DNA of 64,000 nucleotides from Alphaproteobacteria bacterium (GTDB lineage: Bacteria > Pseudomonadota > Alphaproteobacteria > Sphingomonadales > Emcibacteraceae). Location: assembly GCA_002401455.1 (NCBI GenBank), contig NVTE01000005.1, forward strand, positions 19,182-83,181, given 5' to 3'. The notes under the pieces were generated by a model. That model made no database searches. It was not told the origin of the DNA and saw only the letters and a program-made list of their open reading frames with translations. Shown here one piece after another: positions 56,167-64,000 of the stretch; position 1 is the first letter of the stretch, and each line of letters starts with the position of its first letter. A program made the position numbers and the translations under genes.

Positions 56167-58950
56167 TTAATGCGCCTCGTCCCAATTATCCCCGACCCCG
56201 CAATCGACCGTCAGCGGCACGGTGATCTCCAGGGCTGGCAGGGCCGCTTGTTCCATGATCTCTTTCACCAGCGGCAGGGTCCGGTCCATCTGATCTTCCG
56301 GCACCTCAAAGACCAATTCATCGTGAACCTGTAGCAGCATTTTGGCATCCAGACCGGCCTGGCGTAAAGCATCCGGCATCCGGATCATCGCCCGACGGAT
56401 CACATCGGCGGCCGCGCCCTGGATCGGAGCATTGATCGCCGCCCGCTCGCCAAAGGACCGGCGCATGCCGTTCTTGTCATTGATGCTGGCAATATGACAG
56501 CGGCGGCCAAAGATGGTCTCCACATAACCATGCTTACGACAGAAATCCTTGGTGTCCTCCATATACTGGCGGATACCGGGGAAGCGTTCAAAATAGGTGT
56601 CGATGAACTGTTTGGCTTCCCCATTGCTGATGCCCAGCTGACGGGCGAGGCCAAAAGCGCTAATGCCGTAAATAATGCCAAAGTTGATCGCCTTGGCCTG
56701 ACGGCGGATCAGCGGGTCCATGCCCTCGATCGACACACCAAAGACCTGGCTGGCGGTCATGGCATGAATGTCGATGCCGTCGCGGAATGCCGCCTTCAGG
56801 CTGTCGAGATCGGCAATATGGGCCAGCAGGCGCAGCTCGATCTGGCTATAATCGGCGGCGAGGAATTTATGGCCAGGCTTCGGGATAAAGGCCCGCCGGA
56901 TTTTGCGGCCTTCCTCGGTCCGGATCGGGATATTCTGCAGGTTGGGGTCGTTGGACGACAGGCGGCCCGTGGTGGTCGAGGCCAGCGAATAAGAGGTATG
57001 GATGCGGCCGGTATCGGCATTGATTTCATTCTGCAGCGCATCGGTATAGGTGCTTTTCAGCTTGGCCAGCTGGCGCCAGTCCAATATTCGGGCTGGCAGG
57101 ACGTGGCCATCATTTGCCAGTCCCTCCATCACATCCACATTGGTGCTATAGCCGCCGCTCTTGGTTTTCTTGCCGCCGGGCAGACCCATCTCATCGAACA
57201 GAATCTCACCCAGTTGTTTCGGTGACGCAATGTTAAACTCCCGCCCGGCCAGACCGTGAATTTCGGTTTTCAACACCCCGAGCCGTTCGGCAAAATCATT
57301 GGACAGCCGGTGCAGTATCAGGCGGTCGACCAGAATACCCTCCTGTTCCATGGCCGCCAGCACCGGCACCATGGGCCGGTCCAGGGTTTCATAAACTGTG
57401 GTCATGCCCTCGGCCGCAAGACGTGGTTTCAGCAACCGATACAGACGGCTGGTAATGTCCGCATCCTCCGCCGCATAGTCGGTGGCCTTATCCAGCGGCA
57501 CCTGATCGAAGGTGATCTGTTTCTTGCCCGTGCCGCAGACTTCCTTGAACGGAATGCAATTGTGGTCCAGATGCAGCTTGGCCAATTCGTCCATGCCGTG
57601 ATGATTAACGCCGGCGTCGAGCACATAGGACAGCAGCATGGTATCGTCTAGCGGCTGAATGTGAATGCCATGCTTGGCCAGGATCAGGTAATCATATTTG
57701 ATATTCTGGCCAATTTTCAGGATCGCCGGATTTTCCAAAATGGGCTTCAGCAGGCTGAGTACCTCCTCCAGGTCCAGCTGGTCCGGGGCGGCGGTATCGC
57801 CAAAATCCAGCTCGCCAGCAACCACAGTCGTGTGCGCCAGGGGAATATAACAGGCCTTGCCCGCTGTGATCGATAATGAAATACCGACCAGTTTGGCGCG
57901 CATGGCATTCAGCGAGGTGGTCTCGGTATCAATGGTCACCTGATAGGCGGCGGTGATCTCCGCCATCCAACCGTGCAATTGCGCTAGGGTGGTCACGGTT
58001 TCATAGTCGATATCACCGACCTCCGGGGCCACCGTCTGGCTGGTGGCATGGGCCGCCTGAACCTCTGAGCCCATATGGGACAGAACCTTGACCTGAAGGC
58101 TGCGGAAGCCCTGCTCCTCGAGAAACGGCAGCACATCTTCCGCCTCAATATCCTTGACCGTCAGCGTATCAATATCCGGCAGATCCGGCACATCGGTCCT
58201 CAGGGTCACCAGCTCACGACTGATCCGGGCCAGGTCGGCAAATTCGATCAGATTTTCCCGGCGTTTATTCTGCTTGATCTCGCCGGCTCTCGCCAGCAGG
58301 GTTTCCAGATCACCATATTCATTGATCAACAGGGCTGCCGTCTTGACGCCAATGCCCGGCACCCCCGGCACATTATCGGCACTGTCGCCGGCCAGGGCCT
58401 GAATCTCGATCACCTTATCCGGCCCAACGCCAAATTTCTCGACCACTTCAGCCGGGCCGATATGGCGGTTTTTCATGCTGTCGAACATGGTCACCCGGTC
58501 ACCGACCAACTGCATCAGGTCCTTATCGGATGAGACGATAGTTACCTTGAAACCCATAGCCTCGGCATCCCGGGCATAGGTGGCGATGATGTCATCGGCC
58601 TCAAAGCCTTCCTTGTCGATGGCCGGCACGTTAAAGGCGGTGACCGCCTCGCGGATGATCGGGAACTGAGGCACCAGGTCTTCCGGTGCCGGTGGCCGGT
58701 GGGCCTTGTAATCAGGATAGATATCGTTGCGGAAGGTCTTGCGCGCCCGGTCAAAGATACAGGCCAGATGGCTGGGTCGTTCAGCATCATCAAGGTCTTT
58801 CAGCATCTTAAACAGCATGTTTGAAAAGCCCATCACCGCATTGATCGGCGTGCCGTCGTGGCGGGTCATGGGCGGCAGGGCATGGTACGCCCGGAAAATA
58901 AAGCCGGAACCGTCGATGAGATAAAGATGCTTAAGCGTTGAATCTGTCAT
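56167..58950 (-). CDS. polA: DNA polymerase I
   Basis: 927 residues with all three domains. 5'-3' exonuclease at the N-terminus (LIDGSGFIFRAYHALP; ADDIIATYA; LAGDSADNVPGVPGIGVKTA). 3'-5' proofreading domain (VTIDTETTSLNAM keeps both acidic metal ligands). Polymerase motifs A (AADYSQIELRLLAHI), B (RRQAKAINFGIIYGISAFG) and C (QVHDELVFEV). It fills gaps and removes primers in replication and repair. Divergent from the ABC gene by 99 bp. Confidence 0.97.
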   Translation of the reverse strand: MTDSTLKHLYLIDGSGFIFRAYHALPPMTRHDGTPINAVMGFSNMLFKMLKDLDDAERPSHLACIFDRARKTFRNDIYPDYKAHRPPAPEDLVPQFPIIREAVTAFNVPAIDKEGFEADDIIATYARDAEAMGFKVTIVSSDKDLMQLVGDRVTMFDSMKNRHIGPAEVVEKFGVGPDKVIEIQALAGDSADNVPGVPGIGVKTAALLINEYGDLETLLARAGEIKQNKRRENLIEFADLARISRELVTLRTDVPDLPDIDTLTVKDIEAEDVLPFLEEQGFRSLQVKVLSHMGSEVQAAHATSQTVAPEVGDIDYETVTTLAQLHGWMAEITAAYQVTIDTETTSLNAMRAKLVGISLSITAGKACYIPLAHTTVVAGELDFGDTAAPDQLDLEEVLSLLKPILENPAILKIGQNIKYDYLILAKHGIHIQPLDDTMLLSYVLDAGVNHHGMDELAKLHLDHNCIPFKEVCGTGKKQITFDQVPLDKATDYAAEDADITSRLYRLLKPRLAAEGMTTVYETLDRPMVPVLAAMEQEGILVDRLILHRLSNDFAERLGVLKTEIHGLAGREFNIASPKQLGEILFDEMGLPGGKKTKSGGYSTNVDVMEGLANDGHVLPARILDWRQLAKLKSTYTDALQNEINADTGRIHTSYSLASTTTGRLSSNDPNLQNIPIRTEEGRKIRRAFIPKPGHKFLAADYSQIELRLLAHIADLDSLKAAFRDGIDIHAMTASQVFGVSIEGMDPLIRRQAKAINFGIIYGISAFGLARQLGISNGEAKQFIDTYFERFPGIRQYMEDTKDFCRKHGYVETIFGRRCHIASINDKNGMRRSFGERAAINAPIQGAAADVIRRAMIRMPDALRQAGLDAKMLLQVHDELVFEVPEDQMDRTLPLVKEIMEQAALPALEITVPLTVDCGVGDNWDEAH

Positions 58951-59049
58951 GAAAAACCTTAATAGTCATTGACCAAATATTCTTCGGATGATACCGATAT
59001 TTCAGGTCTGGAATCTAATGGTCTCCGGGCAGATAGACAAGGTATTTTT

Positions 59050-59994
59050 ATGACAGATCACCAATTGGCCCTTGAAATACGGGGTTTGGAAAAAATATAT
59101 GCCGGCAGCAAGGGTGTGCCCGGGAAGCACGCCTTGAAAGGTATTGACCTGTCGGTCCGGCGCGGCAGTATTTTTGGTCTGCTCGGTCCCAACGGAGCGG
59201 GAAAATCCACCACCATCAATATTCTGGCCGGACTGGTCAGGAAAACAGCCGGCAGCGCCCGGGTCTGGGGCTTTGATATTGACGAGCAACCGCGCAACGC
59301 CAAGGCCAGCATCGGCATCGTGCCTCAGGAAATCTATTTTGACGCCTTCTTCTCCCCACGCGAGATGCTGGAACTGCAGGCCGGATTTTATGGCATTCCC
59401 GCCGCTGACCGGCGCACCGATGATATCCTCGAGGCCATGAGCCTGCTCGACAAGGCCGACAGCTATACCCGCCACCTTTCCGGCGGTATGAAACGACGAC
59501 TGCTGGTGGCCAAGGCCATGGTCCATAATCCGCCGATCCTGGTGCTTGATGAGCCGACCGCCGGTGTCGATGTGGAACTGCGCCAGAATTTATGGCGCTA
59601 TATCCGGAAATTAAACGATCTGGGCGTGACCATTGTCCTGACCACCCATTATCTGGAAGAAGCCGAAGAGCTCTGTGATGAGATTGCCATCATCAACCAC
59701 GGCGAAGTTGTCGCCTGTGACAGCACAGCCAACCTGCTGGGCCAGCTGGATGAAAAAGTCATCACCATCCGGCCCACCACGGCCCTGGCGACGGTTCCGG
59801 ACAGCCTGAAAACCATCGGGGCCAGCCTGAACAGTACCGGCGAGATTGTTGTCCATTTCAGCCCCAGCCATATATCCATTGGCAAAATCCTTCAAATCGT
59901 GCAAAATGCCTCTATTGAAATAGCAGACTTATCAACTCAGGAAAGTGATCTGGAGGATATCTTCCTGCAGCTTACCTCTGCCCAAAAAAAATAA
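59050..59994 (+). CDS. ABC transporter ATP-binding protein (exporter type), no permease nearby
   Basis: 314 residues from ATG 59050 (MTDHQLALEIRGLEKIYAG); AAGG lies 8 nt upstream. All ABC motifs are intact: Walker A GLLGPNGAGKSTT, Q-loop GIVPQEIYFD, signature LSGGMKRRLLVAKAM, Walker B ILVLDEPTAGVD, H-loop TTHYLEEAEE. A C-terminal extension (about 230-314) is typical of ABC-2 type ATPases such as YadG. The expected ABC-2 membrane gene is absent: nadB follows instead. The last codons lie inside a repeat (59981-60042). Confidence 0.92.
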   Translation: MTDHQLALEIRGLEKIYAGSKGVPGKHALKGIDLSVRRGSIFGLLGPNGAGKSTTINILAGLVRKTAGSARVWGFDIDEQPRNAKASIGIVPQEIYFDAFFSPREMLELQAGFYGIPAADRRTDDILEAMSLLDKADSYTRHLSGGMKRRLLVAKAMVHNPPILVLDEPTAGVDVELRQNLWRYIRKLNDLGVTIVLTTHYLEEAEELCDEIAIINHGEVVACDSTANLLGQLDEKVITIRPTTALATVPDSLKTIGASLNSTGEIVVHFSPSHISIGKILQIVQNASIEIADLSTQESDLEDIFLQLTSAQKK

Positions 59995-60042
59995 AGTACC
60001 CAAAAAAAATTGAGTAACCACAAGAATGAGTAACCACAAGAA
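59981..60042 (+). repeat. Nested tandem duplications between the ABC gene and nadB
   Basis: Two 18-bp units, each starting CCC-A8-T (59981-59998 and 59999-60016, two differences), overlap two perfect 16-bp units TGAGTAACCACAAGAA (60011-60026, 60027-60042). The first unit contains the ABC stop codon. Likely replication slippage. Confidence 0.85.
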
Positions 60043-60053
60043 ATAGAGGCGTT

Positions 60054-61685
60054 ATGTCAGTGTTCCATGATTTTGATGTATTAGTGATCGGCAGCGGGGC
60101 GGCGGGGTTATCCCTCGGCCTACAGGTGGCCGATACGGCAAAGGTCGCCATCCTGTCGAAAAACAAGCTCCACCAGGGCAGCACCTCCTGGGCCCAGGGC
60201 GGTATTGCCGCCGTGCTCGATAATCGCGATACTACCGCCTCCCATATCGAAGACACCATGATCGCCGGGGCCGGCCTCTGCCATGAGGACCGGGTCATGC
60301 AGGTGGTCGAAAATGGCCGCGAGGCCATTGACTGGCTGGTCAAACAGGGCGTGGCCTTCACCAAGGAAACCGACGTCAAGAAAGACATCTTTGTCGACGG
60401 CGATTATCACCTGACCAAAGAAGGCGGCCACTCCTTTCGCCGGGTGATCCATGCCACCGACGCCACCGGACAGGAAGTCCAGCAGTCCCTCGAAGCCCAA
60501 GCCAGAAACCATCCCAACATCACCTTATTTGAACATCATATGACCGTTGACCTGATCAGCAACCGCGATCCGGACCCGGAAAAGCGCCGTTGTGTCGGGG
60601 CCTATGTCTTTGATACCAAGAAAGGCTGCATGGATGTTTTCCGGGCCAAGGCCACGGTGCTGGCCACCGGCGGCGCCAGCCGGGTGTATCTCTATACCTC
60701 GAACCCGGACGGCTCAACCGGTGACGGCATCGCCATGGCCTGGCGCTTTGGCTGCCGGGTCGCCAATATGGAATTCAACCAGTTCCACCCGACCTGCCTC
60801 TATCATCCGGAAACCCGGACCTTCCTGCTGACCGAAGCCCTGCGCGGCGAAGGCGCCTATTTGCAACTGCCTGATGGCGAGCGCTTCATGAAGCGCTTTG
60901 ATGACCGGCTGGAATTGGCCCCGCGCGATATTGTCGCCCGGGCCATCGACCATGAGATGAAGCGGCTGGGCATCGACTGTGTCTATCTGGATATTTCCCA
61001 CAAGGATGAGAAATTCATCAAGGACCATTTCCCGACCATCTATAAGCGCTGCCTGAAGCTGGGTTATGACCTGACAAAACAACCAATTCCGGTGGTGCCG
61101 GCAGCCCATTATACCTGCGGCGGCGTGATGACCAGCACCTCTGGCCTGACCGATGTCGCCAATCTGTTTGCCATTGGCGAGGTCGCCCATACCGGCCTGC
61201 ATGGGGCCAACCGCATGGCCAGCAACTCGCTGCTGGAATGCCTGGTCTATGCCAACGCGGCGGCTAAGGAAATCCGCACCCTGGTCAAACAGACCGCCAT
61301 CTCCACCAAGATCAAGCCCTGGGACGCCAGCCGGGTCATGGACAGTGACGAGGATGTGGTGGTGTCCCATAACTGGAACGAGCTGCGCCATTTCATGTGG
61401 GATTATGTCGGCATTGTCCGCACCACACGGCGGCTGCAACGAGCGGCCCGGCGGGTCGATATGCTGGCCGGGGAAATCCGCGAATATTACAGCCATTTCC
61501 GGGTGACACCGGACCTGCTGGAACTACGAAATCTGGTGGTGGTCGCCGACCTGATCATCCGCTCAGCCCTGCTGCGCACCGAAAGCCGGGGCCTGCATTA
61601 CATGCTGGATTATCCCGAAACTGACCCGACCATGGAAGGCCGCGACACCATCCTGAAGCCGCCCAGACGGCCGTCGGATAGATAG
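60054..61685 (+). CDS. nadB: L-aspartate oxidase
   Basis: 543 residues. Oxidises L-aspartate to iminoaspartate, the first step of NAD synthesis. FAD fold [18 protein letters not shown] at the N-terminus, then the SdhA-like active-site elements: [14 protein letters not shown] (non-covalent FAD), [39 protein letters not shown]. The short spacing of 59 bp to the ABC gene allows read-through. No nadA or nadC is in the window. Confidence 0.95.
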   Translation: MSVFHDFDVLVIGSGAAGLSLGLQVADTAKVAILSKNKLHQGSTSWAQGGIAAVLDNRDTTASHIEDTMIAGAGLCHEDRVMQVVENGREAIDWLVKQGVAFTKETDVKKDIFVDGDYHLTKEGGHSFRRVIHATDATGQEVQQSLEAQARNHPNITLFEHHMTVDLISNRDPDPEKRRCVGAYVFDTKKGCMDVFRAKATVLATGGASRVYLYTSNPDGSTGDGIAMAWRFGCRVANMEFNQFHPTCLYHPETRTFLLTEALRGEGAYLQLPDGERFMKRFDDRLELAPRDIVARAIDHEMKRLGIDCVYLDISHKDEKFIKDHFPTIYKRCLKLGYDLTKQPIPVVPAAHYTCGGVMTSTSGLTDVANLFAIGEVAHTGLHGANRMASNSLLECLVYANAAAKEIRTLVKQTAISTKIKPWDASRVMDSDEDVVVSHNWNELRHFMWDYVGIVRTTRRLQRAARRVDMLAGEIREYYSHFRVTPDLLELRNLVVVADLIIRSALLRTESRGLHYMLDYPETDPTMEGRDTILKPPRRPSDR

Positions 61686-61699
61686 TGTTATACCTACAG

Positions 61700-61730
61700 A
61701 AAGGGCCCTGCCAGCCTGACAGGACCCTTT
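61700..61730. terminator. Terminator between nadB and the small barrel gene
   Basis: AAAGGG-CCTG / CAGG-CCCTTT stem with one internal mismatch (61706/61724) and a 9-nt loop. Convergent genes on both sides. Confidence 0.7.
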
Positions 61731-61752
61731 TACTTTATTTATACTTTAGGCC

Positions 61753-62310
61753 TTAGAACCGAAATACAACACCGGCATTGACCTGGATATCACTGGGGTT
61801 GCCTTCATAATTGGCATAGGCCCCGGTCAAGCGCAGGGAAATCTGGTCGGTGATGGCATATTCAGTCCCCAGACCAAACCGCACGCCGTCACCATTGAGG
61901 GACTCAGACTCATTGCCCACAGCACCGGTCAGCTTCATATTGGTATACCCGACAAAGCCATAGGCCAGGATGTCTTTCTTCTGCCCAAAGACATACCCAA
62001 GCGTGGCATCCACACCCAGCTGGCGACCGGCCCTGATTTCAACGTCGCTGGTCAGGTCTGCACTAGCGGAGCTGTCGCCAAAACGGCCTTCCAGACCAAA
62101 CACCAGATTATTGTCAAGCTGCTTGCGGTAGCCAACGAAGCCGCCGTAATAGACTGCATCTTTTTTAAGGCCATCGGTAAAATCGAAGCTGTTATAGCCC
62201 AGTTCCGCGCCGGCATAAGCCCCATCAAATTTCTTGTCCTCAGCCTGAGCTGCGGTGGTTATAGCTAGGGCTGCCAATCCGGCAATCAGGGTAGCTTTAA
62301 TTTTTGTCAT
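61753..62310 (-). CDS. Small outer-membrane beta-barrel protein
   Basis: 185 residues. Signal peptide MTKIKATLIAGLAALAITTA ending at AQA, then repeating amphipathic strands (GAYAGAELGYNSFDF; YYGGFVGYRKQLDNNLVFGLEG; KDILAYGFVGYTNMKL) and the terminal strand VNAGVVFRF with its C-terminal Phe needed for barrel insertion. OmpA-like or OprG-size eight-strand porin without a peptidoglycan domain. Ligand or role unknown. It stands alone, convergent with nadB. Confidence 0.85.
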   Translation of the reverse strand: MTKIKATLIAGLAALAITTAAQAEDKKFDGAYAGAELGYNSFDFTDGLKKDAVYYGGFVGYRKQLDNNLVFGLEGRFGDSSASADLTSDVEIRAGRQLGVDATLGYVFGQKKDILAYGFVGYTNMKLTGAVGNESESLNGDGVRFGLGTEYAITDQISLRLTGAYANYEGNPSDIQVNAGVVFRF

Positions 62311-62792
62311 TGTTTAATTCCTTTGTTTTTTTCACGTAAAAGACGTTGGTAAATTTACCCCACGACTGAATACATAGGAAATGCGATATCCAGTTTCAAG
62401 ATAAAAAATCATTTAATTTCAAAGGCTTAATATTAATTTACAACAAAATTCTTTGACGCTACAGCCGGATTGAGACCAAAGTATGATCCTGTGCCCCCTC
62501 ACAAAAATGTGATTATATGAGGTAAATATAATTTATCCCTTCGCCCCAGAGGCAGAATTTTCAGAGAAAATCAGGGAAATTTCTCCCGCCACAATATGGC
62601 CTTATTTTCTTCTCACTTCTGCCGCAATCATCGGCTAGTGTCTGTAATTGCTAAATCCCCTTTGGCCAGTTATCGGAAAACCACATATACACCCTCTTCC
62701 ACCCCGTATATTTCTGATAACTGGCTATTCTTTTGCCCTTCTGTTAGGTTCTGAGTTGGTACTTTTTCCCCTCAGTCAAAGGAAGCTCCCCC
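62311..62792. other. Intergenic region between the small barrel and GST genes
   Basis: 482 bp between divergent genes. Contains the second copy of the shared motif (62539-62576). AT-rich before 62530. No protein frame or clear promoter recognised. Confidence 0.5.
62539..62576 (+). repeat. Motif shared with 52448-52488 (copy 2)
   Basis: CTTCGCCCCAGAGGCAG, then TTTTCAGAGAA, about 230 bp upstream of the GST gene. Same strand and same word order as the copy upstream of the FliL-like gene. Confidence 0.4.
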
Positions 62793-63479
62793 ATGAAATT
62801 ATACGAACTCGTTGGAAAAGATAAAACCCAGGGGTTCAGCCCCTATGTCTGGCGCATACGTATGGCCCTGGCCCATAAGGGGCTGGATGTGGAGATGGTG
62901 CCCCTGATCTTTACCGAGATTGCCAAATTGGAAGCCTGTCAGGCCAAGACCGTGCCCATCCTTGAGCATGATGGGGCCTATATCACCGACAGTTGGGATA
63001 TTGCCTGTTATCTGGAAGATAAGTTCCCCGGCCACCCGTCTCTTTTTGGCGGCGATGCCGGCAAGGCCTATGCCAATTTCTTCAATTTCACCAGCTTCTA
63101 TAACCTAATCATTCCGTTGTTTCAGACCCTGGTCTTTGACATTTTTGAAGGGCTTGACGACAAGGACCGGGATTATTTCCGCAGCTCCCGGGAGGCCAGA
63201 CTTGGCAAAAGCCTGGAAGAGGCTCACCAAAATCAGGATCAGAACCTGCGCCTGTTCCAGAAACAGCTCTGGCCCTATAACACCACCCTGAAAACTCAGG
63301 ACTTCCTGGGCGGCACCCATCCGACCTATGTGGATTACATTCTCTATGGCCTGTTTCAGTGGGCCAAAGGCGTCAGTGCCCTGAGCCTGCTCCAGGAGAC
63401 AGACCCGCTCTATGACTGGCGCACCCGCATGGATGAGCTTCATGATGGCCTGGGCAAGGTTATCACCGTCAAAAGCTGA
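62793..63479 (+). CDS. Glutathione S-transferase family protein, LigE/beta-etherase-like
   Basis: 228 residues. The thioredoxin-like N-terminal domain has SPYVWRIRMALAHKGLDVEM and VPLIFTEI, matching the FSPYVWR...AL.HKG form of LigE-type beta-etherases, followed by KTVPILEHDGAYITDSWDIACYLEDKFP (glutathione-binding P, then DSW in place of ES). C-terminal helical domain from about residue 95. Distant members act in aryl-ether cleavage, but many have unknown substrates. GGAAG lies 8 nt before the ATG. Confidence 0.83.
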   Translation: MKLYELVGKDKTQGFSPYVWRIRMALAHKGLDVEMVPLIFTEIAKLEACQAKTVPILEHDGAYITDSWDIACYLEDKFPGHPSLFGGDAGKAYANFFNFTSFYNLIIPLFQTLVFDIFEGLDDKDRDYFRSSREARLGKSLEEAHQNQDQNLRLFQKQLWPYNTTLKTQDFLGGTHPTYVDYILYGLFQWAKGVSALSLLQETDPLYDWRTRMDELHDGLGKVITVKS

Positions 63480-63536
63480 TCGGCCCCCTCAAAATCAAAA
63501 TGGACGCTCTAATCTGCAAGTCTTTTGTCTTTGTCT

Positions 63537-63564
63537 CTTGAATTTCACGCCCTGCTTTCCATAT
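63537..63564 (+). promoter_or_regulatory. Heat-shock (sigma-32/RpoH) promoter of htpG
   Basis: CTTGAA at 63537-63542, 14-bp spacer, TTCCATAT at 63557-63564, against CTTGAA and CCCCATNT. Six of eight -10 bases match (N counted). It lies 41 bp upstream of the htpG ATG. Confidence 0.55.
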
Positions 63565-63605
63565 CTTATGAGAATTCAGACTTTATAAAGTAGGGTGTAG
63601 AACAC

Positions 63606-64000
63606 ATGACGACAGAAACAAATCCAGAAACAAATCCTGAAACCATTGAAAAACACGGCTTTCAGGCCGAAGTCTCCCGGCTACTGCATATGATGGTGCA
63701 TTCGGTCTATTCCGAGCGGGAAATTTTCCTGCGCGAATTGATCTCCAATGCCTCCGATGCCTGTGACAAACTGCGTTATGAAGCCCTGACCCAGGCGGAC
63801 CTGATTAAGGACGACCCGGAATTCAAGGTTACTATTACCCTCGACGAGACCACGAAAACCCTGACCCTGTCCGATAACGGCATCGGCATGAGCCATGATG
63901 ACCTGATCTCTCACCTGGGCACCATCGCCCGCTCCGGCACCTCCAGCTTCATGGACAAGATGTCCGGCGACGACAACAAGGACGTCAATATGATCGGCCA
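63606..64000 (+). CDS. htpG: Chaperone HtpG (Hsp90), 5' part only
   Basis: The frame is open from ATG 63606 to the right edge (about 131 codons seen; HtpG is usually over 600). The GHKL ATPase domain is plain: [20 protein letters not shown], then [19 protein letters not shown] (E and N that bind ATP-Mg), [13 protein letters not shown] (D of the ATP lid), and [12 protein letters not shown]. The N-terminus carries an NPET repeat. AGGGTG lies about 10 nt before the ATG and a heat-shock-type promoter further up. Confidence 0.95.
   Translation, partial: MTTETNPETNPETIEKHGFQAEVSRLLHMMVHSVYSEREIFLRELISNASDACDKLRYEALTQADLIKDDPEFKVTITLDETTKTLTLSDNGIGMSHDDLISHLGTIARSGTSSFMDKMSGDDNKDVNMIG

Overview
The window looks like a chromosomal segment of a free-living, aerobic alphaproteobacterium of moderate GC. 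The evidence is gene order: a zapE, mdh, sucC, sucD, sucA, sucB, lpd string, an sdhCDAB operon, and an ffh, rpsP, rimM, trmD, rplS block followed by leuC, leuD, leuB and asd. All are alphaproteobacterial arrangements. Two TonB-dependent receptors, several exported peptidases and an RND pump fit a marine or other peptide-using heterotroph. I cannot name the genus from sequence alone.

Layout. 1-4.2 kb: a PLP enzyme cut by the left edge, a MAPEG membrane protein, an exported S9 peptidase with the fossil 3' end of a second copy behind it, and an ArsR regulator. 4.3-7.3 kb: divergent glpK and glpD. 7.4-17.7 kb: the minus-strand TCA block (lpd, sucB, sucA, sucD, sucC, mdh) with zapE upstream. 18-21.5 kb: sdhCDAB. 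21.6-23.5 kb: a CitE-like lyase and a double-MaoC hydratase, probably a C4/C5 acyl-CoA module. 23.7-28 kb: an M28 peptidase, a wrecked M2 (ACE-like) dipeptidase gene and a TonB receptor. 28-36.3 kb: asd, leuBDC, then rplS, trmD, rimM, rpsP, ffh. 36.6-44.2 kb: an outer-membrane barrel, a PlsC-type acyltransferase, an RND adaptor/pump pair and a MATE exporter. 44.2-49.1 kb: a 41-codon gene behind a sigma-54-like promoter, an M1 aminopeptidase, a MarC protein, a palindromic repeat, folD, a DUF167 gene and a YggT gene. 49.4-53.2 kb: a 931-residue flagellin-like/beta-propeller hybrid and a FliL-like protein. 53.5-61.7 kb: a second TonB receptor, polA, an ABC ATPase without its permease, and nadB. 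61.7-64 kb: a small barrel, a LigE-like GST and the start of htpG behind a heat-shock-type promoter.

Most of the window is core metabolism: glycerol entry through GlpK and GlpD, the 2-oxoglutarate to oxaloacetate half of the TCA cycle, leucine and aspartate-family amino acids, NAD and folate one-carbon steps, replication and translation. The more distinctive parts are the propeller/flagellin hybrid with its FliL-like neighbour, the sigma-54 microgene, two decayed peptidase genes, and several uncharacterised intergenic motifs. I found no rRNA, tRNA, CRISPR array, transposase or prophage.
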